NCBI GenBank assembly: GCA_016179685.1
Contig: JACPCR010000097.1
Coordinates: forward strand, 1 to 64,000
From: Planctomycetota bacterium
GTDB lineage: Bacteria > Planctomycetota > PUPC01 > JACPCR01
Reading direction: 5' to 3'
DNA length: 64,000 nucleotides
Positions 9,134-18,143 of the stretch are shown in pieces (within the stretch, counting starts at the first letter, position 1; each line of letters starts with the position of its first letter). Under the pieces are notes generated by a model. It worked only from the letters and a program-made list of their open reading frames with translations. It was not told where the DNA came from and did no database searches. Made by a program: the position numbers and the translations under genes.

Positions 9134-9549
9134 GGGAGGGGTTTCCTGGCGCGGCGCGGAGCGCCCGCGCCAACATCGGCTATCGCTTTCCCTCGCTGCA
9201 ACGACCCGGCAGCGGCCGTGTCTCCGGCGAAGCCGTTCCGAGTTTTCTGGTGTATGGACGAGAAGCCCGCGCTGAAGAAAAAAAACGGTGAACGGTGTCT
9301 ACAAGCAGGTCACGGCGCAGCGGAGAACCGCAATATTGCACTATGGCAAGGTCTGACGCCTCGGAACGAGGACCTGAAACCGATACAGGATTCAGGTAGC
9401 ATGCCGGCCAACTGATAGGTTTATACGCAAATTGCCCAATGGTTGTCAACCGATCCTCAATAGATTCAGTCATGGCCACCCTGCCCGGTCTTGCATCAGA
9501 TGGTATTCTTCGAGGATAATCCGCCTGAGCCGTCCACGGAGCGCTCAAC
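9134..9549. other. Intergenic region between divergent genes
   Basis: This stretch of 416 bases separates the divergent M19 peptidase and threonine ammonia-lyase genes, so it should hold promoters for both. I see no convincing paired -35/-10 boxes, no hairpin of note and no credible reading frame. Confidence 0.5.
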
Positions 9550-10758
9550 ATGGTCACCCTAGAGAACATCCAGGCCGCCCGAGCAGGAATTCGAGAGGCC
9601 GTTTACCTGAGCCCCCTCGGCAACTCGGAGACCCTGAGCAAGGCGACCGGCAAGAGGGTCTATCTGAAGCTCGACAATCTCCAGATGACGGGTTCGTTCA
9701 AGGAGCGAGGGGCGCTCTGGCGTCTCTTGCAGCTCTCGGAGGCCGAACGGGTGCGGGGCGTCATCACCGCCTCCGCTGGCAACCACGCCCTGGCCGTGGC
9801 GTATCATGCCTCGCGTCTGGGCGTCAAGGCCTGCGTGGTGATGCCGGAAACGACCCCTCTGATCAAGGTCGTATCCGTCCGGGAGCATGGTGCGGAAATC
9901 GTCCTCCACGGCCACACCTTCGATGAAGCTTACCACCGATCCCGGGAGCTCGAGAAGGAGAGCGGAGCGGTCTACGTTCATGCCTTCAACGACCCCTGGG
10001 TCATTGCGGGCCAGGGCACCATCGGGCTCGAGCTGCTCGAGCAGGAGCCCGGGCTGGACGCCGTGGTCGTGCCGGTAGGCGGCGGGGGGCTGATCTCCGG
10101 GATCGCCACGGCGATGAAGAAGCTGAAGCCGAGGATCAAAGTCATCGGCGTCGAGGCCGAGAGCTGGCCCGCGATGAAAATCTCGCTCGAGCAGGGCCGG
10201 ATCATGGAGATCGGGGCGACGGAGACCCTGGCCGACGGCATAGCGGTCAAGCGCGTGGGGGACCTGACCTTCCCGATCATCAGCGAGCTGGTGGACCAGA
10301 TGGTGACGGTGACGGAGGAGGAGCTGGCGAATGCGATCCTGATCCTGGCGGAACGCGAAAAGACGATTGCGGAAGGCGCGGGCGCTGCCGCCCTGGCCGC
10401 GCTGATCAACCGCAAGTTCTGGATCAAGGAGCAAAATGTGGCGGCGGTGGTCAGCGGCGGCAACATCGACATGAACATGATCTCGAGGATCATCGAGCGC
10501 GGCCTGGCCAAGGACGGCCGGCGCGTCCGGCTCGTCGTGGAGATTCCGGACCGTCCGGGCAGCCTGCACAAACTGACGGGTGTGATTGCCCGGCTGCGGG
10601 CGAATATCCTCGACATCGTTCACGATCGCGCCTTCATCCGCGGGAGCTTCGGCAATACGGAGGTGGAAGCCACACTGGAGACTCGCGGCCGCGATCACAT
10701 CACGCAGATTCTCGAGGAGCTGAAAGCCGCGGGTTTCCGGGCCAGGGAGGAAACCTAA
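9550..10758 (+). CDS. ilvA: Threonine ammonia-lyase with C-terminal ACT domain
   Basis: This PLP enzyme of 402 residues converts L-threonine to 2-oxobutanoate and ammonia, the first step towards isoleucine or a route of threonine breakdown. The PLP lysine is Lys51 in TGSFKERGA. SAGNHALAVAYHA and the glycine loop PVGGGGLISGIA follow in the expected order. Residues from about 325 onward form one ACT domain (VRLVVEIPDRPGSLHKLTGV), as in the medium-length form of the family, suggesting amino-acid feedback control. The length is normal and the motifs are intact. It is transcribed alone; a dispersed hairpin repeat follows the stop directly. Confidence 0.95.
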   Translation: MVTLENIQAARAGIREAVYLSPLGNSETLSKATGKRVYLKLDNLQMTGSFKERGALWRLLQLSEAERVRGVITASAGNHALAVAYHASRLGVKACVVMPETTPLIKVVSVREHGAEIVLHGHTFDEAYHRSRELEKESGAVYVHAFNDPWVIAGQGTIGLELLEQEPGLDAVVVPVGGGGLISGIATAMKKLKPRIKVIGVEAESWPAMKISLEQGRIMEIGATETLADGIAVKRVGDLTFPIISELVDQMVTVTEEELANAILILAEREKTIAEGAGAAALAALINRKFWIKEQNVAAVVSGGNIDMNMISRIIERGLAKDGRRVRLVVEIPDRPGSLHKLTGVIARLRANILDIVHDRAFIRGSFGNTEVEATLETRGRDHITQILEELKAAGFRAREET

Positions 10759-10759
10759 T

Positions 10760-10830
10760 GAAATCCGCCGCGCCCGAAGGTCGCAGCGCATTTCAGAGAC
10801 AGGGTTGGCCCGGCTGGCCAGGCCCAATCT
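10760..10830. repeat. GAAATCCGC hairpin repeat, copy 1
   Basis: This segment starts two bases after the ilvA stop with GAAATCCGCCGCGCCC and resembles the element at 46933-47009 (GAAATCCGCTGCGCCC) in start, order and position directly behind a gene. Here the second half (GGGTTGGCCCGGCTGGCCAG) is degenerate. It is probably a dispersed palindromic repeat. Confidence 0.5.
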
Positions 10831-10914
10831 GACACCTTGCCCCTGCCCTGTTTCGACGCGGTCCCCTCCCGCAGAGCCCCATCGGGAATCCTACCGGTTG
10901 AACCTGCCCCCCCC

Positions 10915-12000
10915 ATGGCGAATTCGGCCCATTCGAGCGATCCCTGCGATATCTGCCTGGCCGGTGAGCCTTTCTTGCCTTTCCTCGAGGTGAGCCTCTC
11001 CGGCATCCTCGACGTGAATGTCCTTCGGTGTCACCGGTGCGGCTTCCGGCAGGTCAGGCCCAGGCTTTCACGCCAGGAGCTTGCATCGCTCTACCCCAGC
11101 GAGTACTTTGACTCCGCGTCCGAGGTTGGATTCCGGGATTACGCCAGGCAACAGCAACGCTGCGAGCGCGATGCCTACTTCCTGGCGCGGCGGCTTCGGA
11201 GACTGTCGCCCAGCGGATGCCTCCTCGATGTCGGCTGCGCCCTCGGATTCCTCATCGAAGCCCTCCAGCGATTCTCGCCCTGGACGGCCGTGGGTATCGA
11301 TGTCTCGCCGTTCGCCGTGTTCTTCGCTCGGAAACGCTACGGACTCGACGCTCGATGCGCAACCCTGGATGAAGCCCGCTTCCCTGACCAATCGTTCGAT
11401 TTCATCGTGCAGAAGGACCTTCTCGAGCATGTCCCCAACCCGCGGAAACATCTCCTCGAATCGCACCGCATTCTCAAGCCGGGCGGACACCTCTGGCTCG
11501 TCACGCCGAACGGAGAAGCCAATCTGAGGCCCCTCGTGAAACTCGCCCGTTCCCTTCAGGACCCGGATTCGCCCTCCCTGCCACTCCTCGAGCAGGGACA
11601 CCTCTCCTTCTTCTCCAGCGACCATCTTCTCCGCCTCTTCGCCGACTGCGGGTTCGAATGTGTCCGCATGCGCAACATCAACCTGAGGCGGGGCCTGCGA
11701 GCCCTGGGCTATCTTCCGCGGAGACGAAGGGGGCCGCCCCTCGCGCCCCGGGGACACCCGCGAAATGCGGATGCGGCAGGCCCGGCCTCAACGTACGCCG
11801 CGCCGGCAGCGCTTCGAGAAGACGACCCACGGACCCTCAGGCTTTACGAACAGGTCTGCCGGGAAATCGAGATCGAGCGCTCGGCCCTGCGGCGGTCCAG
11901 GCCTTACTACTATTTTCGGCATGCCCTCAGGGCCCTGGCCGCCCTGCCAGCCCCCTTTCACTGGGGCAACGATTTCGAGTTCCTCTTGCGGAAACGCTAA
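10915..12000 (+). CDS. Class I SAM-dependent methyltransferase with N-terminal zinc-ribbon
   Basis: The 361-residue protein opens with a C-x2-C...C-x2-C ribbon (CDIC, then CHRCGFRQVRP), as in sugar and O-antigen-type methyltransferases, followed by a Rossmann methyltransferase core: motif I LLDVGCALGFLIEA, and a post-I motif DFIVQKDLLEHVPNPRKHL with the His of Methyltransf_23 proteins. The last 80 residues are basic and family-specific. Of two in-frame ATG codons (10837, 10915), I choose 10915 because the extra 26 residues are Pro/Arg-rich and unlike protein. The substrate is unknown; small cell-surface or secondary metabolites are usual for this type. Confidence 0.8.
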   Translation: MANSAHSSDPCDICLAGEPFLPFLEVSLSGILDVNVLRCHRCGFRQVRPRLSRQELASLYPSEYFDSASEVGFRDYARQQQRCERDAYFLARRLRRLSPSGCLLDVGCALGFLIEALQRFSPWTAVGIDVSPFAVFFARKRYGLDARCATLDEARFPDQSFDFIVQKDLLEHVPNPRKHLLESHRILKPGGHLWLVTPNGEANLRPLVKLARSLQDPDSPSLPLLEQGHLSFFSSDHLLRLFADCGFECVRMRNINLRRGLRALGYLPRRRRGPPLAPRGHPRNADAAGPASTYAAPAALREDDPRTLRLYEQVCREIEIERSALRRSRPYYYFRHALRALAALPAPFHWGNDFEFLLRKR

Positions 12001-12032
12001 GTGCATGGGTTCACCAGTTCGTCACAGATTTC

Positions 12033-12080
12033 TAGTACACGTGCAAGGAAGTGCAGATGCACTTGCGAACCCGCCTACTC
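12033..12080. repeat. Conserved-core hairpin, copy c (decayed arms)
   Basis: The core AAGTGCAGATGCACTT (12049-12064) is a 6-bp inverted repeat around AGAT. The flanks AGTACACG and CGCCTACT keep only partial complementarity. It stands about 35 bases after the methyltransferase stop. Confidence 0.6.
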
Positions 12081-12206
12081 GTCCTTCGATTCATAAATCC
12101 GATGACGGATTTCTTCCCTCAGGGCTCGTGCTGAGTCAGCAAACGGGCTCGTCCTGTGAGGGTCGTTCGTCCTGCTCATTACGCATCGAAGCACGAGGCT
12201 CCATGA

Positions 12207-12314
12207 CCCTCACCCCGGCCCTCTCCCGCAGGGAGGGGATGATGCTGATCTGCCGGTTGTTCCCGCATGAGAGAGAAAATCCCTCTCCCCCCTGGGAAAG
12301 GGCCGCGGCGAGGG
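12207..12314. repeat. Imperfect inverted-repeat element
   Basis: A C-rich left arm (12207-12227, beginning CCCTCACCCCGGCCC) matches the reverse complement of the right arm (12294-12314, ending GCCGCGGCGAGGG) at about 17 of 21 positions. Similar CCCTCACCCC...CTCTCCC palindromes are scattered in many bacterial genomes. The rest of the 12001-12363 gap contains hairpin copy c and no gene that I can support. Confidence 0.6.
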
Positions 12315-12363
12315 AAAACTCCGGACGAACTTTTGAAACGGTCTACTAAGCCCCGGAGCTGGC

Positions 12364-12975
12364 ATGTTGCGCACAGTCTGCCTCGCGGCCATGGTCTTCC
12401 TCTGCGGCTGGGTTCTCATGGCCCTCGAAATGGTCGGCCCGCGGCTCATCGAGCGCGATTTCGGAAGCGGCATCTACGTCTGGGGCAGCGTCATCAGCGT
12501 CTTCCTCCTCGCCCTCTCCGTCGGCTACTGGACCGGCGGCAAGGCCTCACGCCGATGGAAGCCCCCCTGGACCCTTGCCGCCATCGGATTCGCCGTCTCC
12601 GCCTGGATTCTCCTGATCCACTTCGCCAACCGGCCCGTCAACGATTGGCTCTTCACCCATGGCGTCCAGGAGCTGGCGTGGTCCGAACGCTGGGCCGCCC
12701 TCGCTTCAGCCTTCTCCCTCTTCTTCGTTCCCTCCGGCCTCCTCGGTATGATCTCCCCCATGGCCATCCGACTCGCCGCCAGCGACCTTGACCGCGTCGG
12801 CGAAAGCGCCGGCCTGCTCTATGCCGTCTCCACGGTCGGAAGCTTCCTCGGCTGCCTCGTCACCGCCTTCTACCTCGTGGACTTTGGCCTGTCCAAGGTT
12901 CTCCTCGGCCACGCTGCAAGCCTCGCCGCCGGCTCGCTGCTTTTTGGCTGGCTCTGCCCCGATCCGAAATCATGA
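12364..12975 (+). CDS. Membrane half of a fused MFS/spermidine-synthase-like protein
   Basis: This small integral membrane protein of 203 residues has about six hydrophobic segments. It opens with VFLCGWVLMALEMVGPRLI, the typical first helix of the fused MFS/spermidine synthase family, and includes VWGSVISVFLLALSVGYWTGGKASRR. In most relatives this membrane part and the soluble synthase-like part are one chain. Here the stop overlaps the start of the next gene by four bases (ATGA at 12972), so the two are translationally coupled. GGAG precedes the ATG at 12364. The role is unknown in the family, and nothing in the sequence proves polyamine synthesis. Confidence 0.75.
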   Translation: MLRTVCLAAMVFLCGWVLMALEMVGPRLIERDFGSGIYVWGSVISVFLLALSVGYWTGGKASRRWKPPWTLAAIGFAVSAWILLIHFANRPVNDWLFTHGVQELAWSERWAALASAFSLFFVPSGLLGMISPMAIRLAASDLDRVGESAGLLYAVSTVGSFLGCLVTAFYLVDFGLSKVLLGHAASLAAGSLLFGWLCPDPKS

Positions 12976-13994
12976 ACCGCACCGGCTGTATTCCCCTCCT
13001 TTTCTCTCTGCTCGTTGGGGTCGGAGTCCTGACGCCAGAGAGATGCCGCGCCCAGGACCGTAAAGTCCTCTTCGAGACGGATGGAAAGGACCGGCCTAGC
13101 CCCTATCACCATATCTTGGTCGATGAGATCGACGGCATCCGCACCATGCGATTCCGGCGGCTCGGCACGGATTACGAGGAATCGCGGTACGATACCCGCA
13201 ATCCCCTGCGGCCCGTCCTCAGTTACACCCGGCTTTTCTTCTCCGCCTTCCTGTTCCATCCGCAGCCGAAGCGGGTCCTCATGATCGGGCTCGGGGGCGG
13301 CAGCGTCCCCACCCTGGTCCGGCATTATTTCCCCGACGCCGTGATGGACACCGTGGAACTGGACCCCATGGTCGTCGTCGCGGCCATGGCCTGCTTCGAT
13401 TTCCGGCCCGACCGCGTCTTCGTCGCCGAGGAGGCCGCTCGCCGCTACTTCGACACCGGCAAGGAACTCCTCGCCAGCGCTGGCGAAACCGGATCGCCAG
13501 GGGACAGAAATCGGGTCTTCGTGCGCGACGGCCGGGTGCAGGTCCGGCTCTTCCTGGCCGCAAGGGCCCGCTACGATGTTGTGTTCCTCGACGCTTTCCG
13601 AGGGGGTTACATCCCTTTCCACCTCACGACCCGCGAGTTCCTCAGCCAGTGCAGCGGCCTTCTCACGGAGGGCGGCGTCGTCGCCCTGAACATGCGGCCC
13701 GATTTCAAGATTTATGACTACCACAAGCGCACCGTCGCCGCGGTCTTCCCCTCCCTCTTCACCTTCGGTCAGGAAGGCAACAAAATCTGCGTCGCTCTGC
13801 CGCGGCCGCGTGACATCCCACCGAGTCAGCTTCAGAAGACGGCGCTCGAGCTCCAGGCCCGCCACGCCTTCACCTTCCAGATTCCCTCCCTGATCGAGGA
13901 GCTCTCGATGGAGACGGACTACGAGAAGACCGGCGAAATCTTCACCGATGACTATGCCCCCGTCAACGTGCTCCGGGGCATCCCCAGGGAATGA
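12972..13994 (+). CDS. Spermidine synthase-like soluble half
   Basis: The 340-residue protein contains a spermidine-synthase fold: GLGGGSVPTLVRHYFP (cofactor loop), MDTVELDPMVVVAA (acidic strand end), DVVFLDAFRGGYIPFHLTT and GGVVALNMRP. True aminopropyltransferases have a catalytic Asp in an equivalent D-x-x-D region; here LDAF is present but the substrate site is not clearly conserved, so the activity is uncertain. The N-terminus (NRTGCIPLLFSLLVGVGV) is hydrophobic and could be a signal peptide or a last membrane helix of the split fusion. It overlaps the membrane partner by ATGA. Confidence 0.75.
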   Translation: MNRTGCIPLLFSLLVGVGVLTPERCRAQDRKVLFETDGKDRPSPYHHILVDEIDGIRTMRFRRLGTDYEESRYDTRNPLRPVLSYTRLFFSAFLFHPQPKRVLMIGLGGGSVPTLVRHYFPDAVMDTVELDPMVVVAAMACFDFRPDRVFVAEEAARRYFDTGKELLASAGETGSPGDRNRVFVRDGRVQVRLFLAARARYDVVFLDAFRGGYIPFHLTTREFLSQCSGLLTEGGVVALNMRPDFKIYDYHKRTVAAVFPSLFTFGQEGNKICVALPRPRDIPPSQLQKTALELQARHAFTFQIPSLIEELSMETDYEKTGEIFTDDYAPVNVLRGIPRE

Positions 13995-14071
13995 GGAAGC
14001 GCCCAACTGCGCGGGACGCGTCAGCGTTCCGTCCGAGAGAGGTGACGTGAGGGGCCAGACGAAGCGCTGGC

Positions 14072-14100
14072 GCGCTTCGCTGCAAAAATCCGCGAAGCGC
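14072..14100. repeat. Hairpin downstream of the synthase-like gene
   Basis: GCGCTTCGC (14072-14080) and GCGAAGCGC (14092-14100) form a perfect 9-bp stem around an A-rich loop. There is no T-tract, so intrinsic termination is doubtful. It lies between two convergent genes. Confidence 0.6.
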
Positions 14101-14186
14101 TGAATCATCATCGGTTGCGAAATCGGGCGGGGCCGCCTCCCCGAACTTGTTGAGAAGTTACGTTGCCTCTGAAGGGGCAGCACCGC

Positions 14187-15269
14187 TTATGGCTTCTTCC
14201 ACACGTCGATCGGACGGGTGCCCATGGATGCGAACGGCAGATTGACCTTTTTTCCGGTTCCAGCGGAATGGTAGGCGGCAAAAAGAGCTTCAAGCACGGC
14301 CCGACCATCTTCGCCGGTCTCGGCGGGCTGCCGGTCGTTCCGCACACAGTCCACAAAATGGGCGAATTCCTGGGGGAACCCGTAATTCCACGCCTCTTCG
14401 TACATCGTGAAGCTCCAGCCGCGGGTCGTAGCCGCCTTCTCGACGGCGTAGTCGTATCCGGCGTCGCTGTAGGTCAGGATCGAGTTGCCCTGGAGTAGGT
14501 TGGCGTAGGCCACGCCTTTCGAGCCATAAATCTCGGCGCGGTCGTCCATGCCTCCCAGCTTCGTCCAGCTCTCCTCGGCGAGAGCGGCACACCCGTTCTC
14601 GAACTCGAGAAGGATCAGCGCGTTATCGTCCCCACGAGTCTTCTCCTGGTGCACCTGGAGGCTCATCTGGGCGTAGACGGACCGGATTTTCGGCTTTCCG
14701 AGCAGCCAGCGGAAGAACTCGATGGCATGGCAGCCCATATCCATGGCCACGCCACCGCCGGAACGCCGAACGTCCCAGAAATGCGCAGCGTGCGGGCCGT
14801 CATGCTTCTCGCTCTGCTTGAGGAGCGTGGGCGTGCCCAGGGCGCCATCGTCCAACAATTTCTTCAATCGGACATACTTCGGGGCGAAACACAACTCCTC
14901 GGCATACATGAGCTTCAGCTTGGCCCTGCCGCACGCCTGGATCATGCGGTCTGCCTCCTGCAGGTTCAGGCAGAGCGGCTTTTCACACACGACGTGCTTG
15001 CCCGCGGCGGCCGCATCCAGCGTGGCCTGGCAGTGAAGGTCGTTCGGAATCCCCAGCACTACCATCTCGACCTCGCTCATCTCCAGAAGCTTGCGGTAGT
15101 CCGTGAAATGGTGTGGAATGCCGTGCCGAGCAGCAAAGCTCTTCGCGTGCTCCCCCGTCGGGGACGCCACGGCAAACAGCTCCGCCTCCGGGACGGTCTT
15201 CAATGCCTCCGCGTGGAGGGTTGAGACGAATTGGGAGCCGAGAAGGCCAACACGGACGCGCTCATTCAT
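14187..15269 (-). CDS. Gfo/Idh/MocA family oxidoreductase
   Basis: This NAD(P)-dependent sugar or polyol dehydrogenase has 360 residues. The N-terminal Rossmann loop is VGLLGSQFVSTLHAEAL, slightly altered from GxGxxG; the family lysine motif is HVVCEKPLCLN, and the C-terminal beta-sheet domain begins near KQSEKHDGPHAAHFWDVRRSGGGVAMDMGCHAIEFFRWLLG, with the GGG...D...CH signature of the substrate and hydride site. The start at 15269 is set by AGGAGG upstream on the minus strand. It is one of five paralogues in the window; the substrate cannot be inferred. A MITE-like repeat begins 19 bases upstream of its start codon. Confidence 0.9.
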   Translation of the reverse strand: MNERVRVGLLGSQFVSTLHAEALKTVPEAELFAVASPTGEHAKSFAARHGIPHHFTDYRKLLEMSEVEMVVLGIPNDLHCQATLDAAAAGKHVVCEKPLCLNLQEADRMIQACGRAKLKLMYAEELCFAPKYVRLKKLLDDGALGTPTLLKQSEKHDGPHAAHFWDVRRSGGGVAMDMGCHAIEFFRWLLGKPKIRSVYAQMSLQVHQEKTRGDDNALILLEFENGCAALAEESWTKLGGMDDRAEIYGSKGVAYANLLQGNSILTYSDAGYDYAVEKAATTRGWSFTMYEEAWNYGFPQEFAHFVDCVRNDRQPAETGEDGRAVLEALFAAYHSAGTGKKVNLPFASMGTRPIDVWKKP

Positions 15270-15287
15270 GGCAGGTCCTCCTGAGAG

Positions 15288-15497
15288 ATGGAGTTTGGCA
15301 CTTTTTGACCATCGACACAAGCGAGTACCGAGTTCCTGGGAGCGCCAGCCTGCCTGCCGAAGCGTCGCAGGCAGTCATCCTGCTGGCTTTTTATTGCTAT
15401 TTTGGAGGTTAATAGCTCAAATGCCAAGGGTGCCGGCAAGATGCAGGCGCCCACAGGGGCCGTACCGACGTTCGAATGAAAATCTGCCAAACTTCAG
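15288..15497. mobile_element. MITE-like element, copy 1 (13-bp terminal inverted repeats)
   Basis: The left end ATGGAGTTTGGCA and right end TGCCAAACTTCAG are inverted repeats (11 of 13 bp). The interior matches the element at 45003-45197: a hairpin with GGGAGCGCCAGC, a T-rich stretch, ATTGCTATTTTGGAGG, and a GGTGCCGGCAAGATG hairpin. This copy has an extra 25-bp palindrome (CTGCCTGC...GCAGGCAG) inserted inside its first hairpin. It has no coding capacity. Confidence 0.8.
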
Positions 15498-15725
15498 TGA
15501 TCAGAGCCCGAAATGCCCGTGAACGGCTTCGGTTACAGGCTCGAACGGCTGTCCGAAGCATTTACGGACCCGCCTCGATACTGCACGAAATCGCTCTGCC
15601 GGTGGTACAGGAAGCCTTGTGGGGACCGAGGCCGCCGGCAGCCATGAGCCGGCGGCCGCCTTCATCCATCGTCGCCGCAGGATCGGCGCGTGGCGGTAAT
15701 TCCTTACCACAGTTTCCACCACGTA

Positions 15726-15779
15726 GGCGAGTAGACGAGTTGGGAAGTGCGGGTGCACTTCCGATCTCGTCTACTCGCC
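15726..15779. repeat. Conserved-core hairpin, copy d
   Basis: The arms GGCGAGTAGACGAG (15726-15739) and CTCGTCTACTCGCC (15766-15779) are perfectly complementary. The core GGAAGTGCGGGTGCACTTCC forms an 8-bp inner stem, and a symmetric 3-nt internal loop separates them. It lies 27 bases beyond the 3' end of the beta-helix gene. Confidence 0.9.
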
Positions 15780-15806
15780 AGAACATCAGTTCAGGAGACC
15801 GTCGCA

Positions 15807-17933
15807 CTATGGGTGAACTGATTTTCTGGGTCTCGGCCCCACGTCGGAAAGATCAATCGGCTCGAAGCCGATCGACCAGGCGGGCGAGTCCGGCAGGAGC
15901 GTGAAGTCCCTGGCCTCCAGGTCACGAAACTTCGGATCGGCCACCAGCGAGTGCCGATCAAAACCCATCTTCTGCCACTCCGCCAGATTCAAGGGCTTCG
16001 AATCCGGCCCCCTCGCCTGGCCCAAAACCACCTCGCCCGTGATGTCCCAGAACAGGTTCAGGTCGGTAATGTAGCCGCGCTGCTCGAAGCGGTGGCCGTA
16101 TCCACCTGCAAACATCGGCTTCCCGCGGCTCACGACGATGTTGCGCTCGAATGTGAAGCTCAGATGCACGTCGGACCGGCTCAGCGCGATGACCCGCTCC
16201 TCGCCGAAGGCGAAGATGTTGTTGCGCACCACGTTCTCCCGCCCGTAGTGCTGATGGAATACCTGGCTGTTGGTCTCGTAACAGATGTTTTTTTCAATCA
16301 GGATATGAGAACTGCCCTCGTCCGGGTAGATGCACCACCCGCCGTAGTTGGACTTGGTGACATCGTGGATCAGGTTGCCCCGAAGGACCGTGCCGGGCTG
16401 GACTCCGAGGGTGTAGATGCCGCCCATATCGGAAAGTCCGCCGCCGCCGAGATGGTGGATGTGATTCTTCTCGACGCGGTTGTCGCAGGTCACATTCTCC
16501 GAAAAACCCCAGACCCAACCCACGGAAATCCCGCTGTAGTAGAGGTCGTGGATATGGTTGTGGATGATGACGTTCCCGAAAGAATGACCCACGAGCACGC
16601 CGACCGCGCTGTGAAAGATGCGCCCCCCGCAATGGATGTGGTTGTCCGTCAGCCGGTGCAGTCCGTTGCGGCCCCAGCGCGGCCCCTCGGCATTGGACCC
16701 GTTGAGCTTGATGCCGCCTCCCCCGAGGTCGTATAGCTCGTTGCCGATGATCCGCACCCCCTGGCAGCCGGGCCCGACTTCGATGCCGTACCAGCCGGCG
16801 TTCCGGACCGCACAGTCCTCGATGTTGATGTGCCGAGCCCCCGTGAGACGGACCACGCCGGGCACGTCGCAAGCCGCCTGGGCGGCTGCGGCGTCGCCCT
16901 GGCGGAGGTGCACCTCGCCCGGGTGGCCGAACCCCGTCGAAGCCACCGCACCTTCCTCGTCCGGATGCCGCCAGTCCGTGTGCTGGAAGACCAGGCCCTG
17001 GAAACGCAGGAACTCGACGAAACGGTTGTGCTCGGCATCGCCTTCGATCCTCAGAATCTGCAACAGCCGTGGGGCATAGACCTCCGTGGTCTCGGGTGAT
17101 TCTCCGGCGAAGGGGAGATAGTAAAGCTTCCCCGCTGGCCGGTCCAGATACCACTGGCCGGGCTGGTCGAGCGCCTCGAACATGTTCTCGACGTAATAAC
17201 GGGCGTAGCGCTTTCCGGTGTCATCGGACAGGGGTGCGTAACCCCGGCGTCCCAGCTCCACGCGGCGCGTGTGAGCATCATACGAAACGACGGGAAATCG
17301 CTCCTCGATCCACCAGTGAAGAGCGACGACCTCGACGTCCGAGATGTTCCTCCATGCCCCGAAATCGCCCGGCGCGGCGACGAAGGCGCGCTGCTTGCTC
17401 GAGCCCCAGGCGGCAGGCAGCTTCAAGCCCGGAACGTCTTCCATGTAGAAAACACCCTCCCGCGGCAGCCTCGGACGCGGCCTCCGCTCACCGTCCACAA
17501 AGAGCTGCCGGAAGCTCCACCGGCCATCCGCCACATCCGGCAAGTCCGCCACCCAGCAGGTCCGGCCGTTGTGCTGGGTCACCCGCCAGCCCGTGATGCG
17601 CTCCCCGCCGTCGAGAACGGGCTTCTCGCCCGGGTAGGCGGCGTAGGTGACGGGCGCCGAATCCTCCGGCCCGAAGGAAAGCGGCTCCTTGAGCGCATAT
17701 CGCCCGCCACGAAGCCAGATGGTGATGGGACCGCTCAAACCCTGAAATTCCCAGGAAAAGTTGCGATAGTCCGGCACCGCCTTGAACGCACGAATGCGGT
17801 TGCGTGCGCCCGCAGGCGTGGCCAAAGGCCCGTCCGTTTTCTCGGCGTTGGGCTCCGACAGCCTCCCGGACCAGGTGTCTTTGCCCTGCAAAGAAACAAA
17901 AAGGTCCTGGGGTCCCATAGGCGCTGGCGTCAT
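15807..17933 (-). CDS. Right-handed parallel beta-helix repeat protein
   Basis: The 708-residue protein starts with a DUF1565-like segment (DLFVSLQGKDTWSGRLSEPN, then ITIWLRGGRYALKEPLSFG) followed by a long parallel beta-helix with PbH1-type coils such as NRFVEFLRFQGLVFQHTD, GVRIIGNELYDLGGGGIKLN and NVIIHNHIHDLYYSGISVG. Such proteins are typically polysaccharide lyases or glycan-binding proteins. It has no signal peptide, which is unusual for a lyase, so it may act on imported oligosaccharides or use another export route. TAGGAG lies a few bases before the ATG at 17933. No catalytic triad can be assigned by eye. Confidence 0.85.
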   Translation of the reverse strand: MTPAPMGPQDLFVSLQGKDTWSGRLSEPNAEKTDGPLATPAGARNRIRAFKAVPDYRNFSWEFQGLSGPITIWLRGGRYALKEPLSFGPEDSAPVTYAAYPGEKPVLDGGERITGWRVTQHNGRTCWVADLPDVADGRWSFRQLFVDGERRPRPRLPREGVFYMEDVPGLKLPAAWGSSKQRAFVAAPGDFGAWRNISDVEVVALHWWIEERFPVVSYDAHTRRVELGRRGYAPLSDDTGKRYARYYVENMFEALDQPGQWYLDRPAGKLYYLPFAGESPETTEVYAPRLLQILRIEGDAEHNRFVEFLRFQGLVFQHTDWRHPDEEGAVASTGFGHPGEVHLRQGDAAAAQAACDVPGVVRLTGARHINIEDCAVRNAGWYGIEVGPGCQGVRIIGNELYDLGGGGIKLNGSNAEGPRWGRNGLHRLTDNHIHCGGRIFHSAVGVLVGHSFGNVIIHNHIHDLYYSGISVGWVWGFSENVTCDNRVEKNHIHHLGGGGLSDMGGIYTLGVQPGTVLRGNLIHDVTKSNYGGWCIYPDEGSSHILIEKNICYETNSQVFHQHYGRENVVRNNIFAFGEERVIALSRSDVHLSFTFERNIVVSRGKPMFAGGYGHRFEQRGYITDLNLFWDITGEVVLGQARGPDSKPLNLAEWQKMGFDRHSLVADPKFRDLEARDFTLLPDSPAWSIGFEPIDLSDVGPRPRKSVHP

Positions 17934-18143
17934 GTTCTAGGCTCCTAAAAGGGATGAATGGCGAAGCCGCCTTACAGCAGCCCCAAACCGGCCCGTCTTT
18001 CATCGTGCTCGCTCTCGTCCCCAAAACGCAAGCGAACATTCCGGCGACGGCGAGGATGAGGATGATAACACGCCGTTCCTCGATGCCGAAGCGCGCCAGC
18101 GCTCCGGGCGCTCCATCGAGTTTCCCGGTCCACCCGTGCACCC

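Noticed and set aside
8162..9415. A plus-strand open frame of 417 codons opposite the M19 peptidase
   Set aside because: The minus frame carries all family signatures; the plus frame has none.
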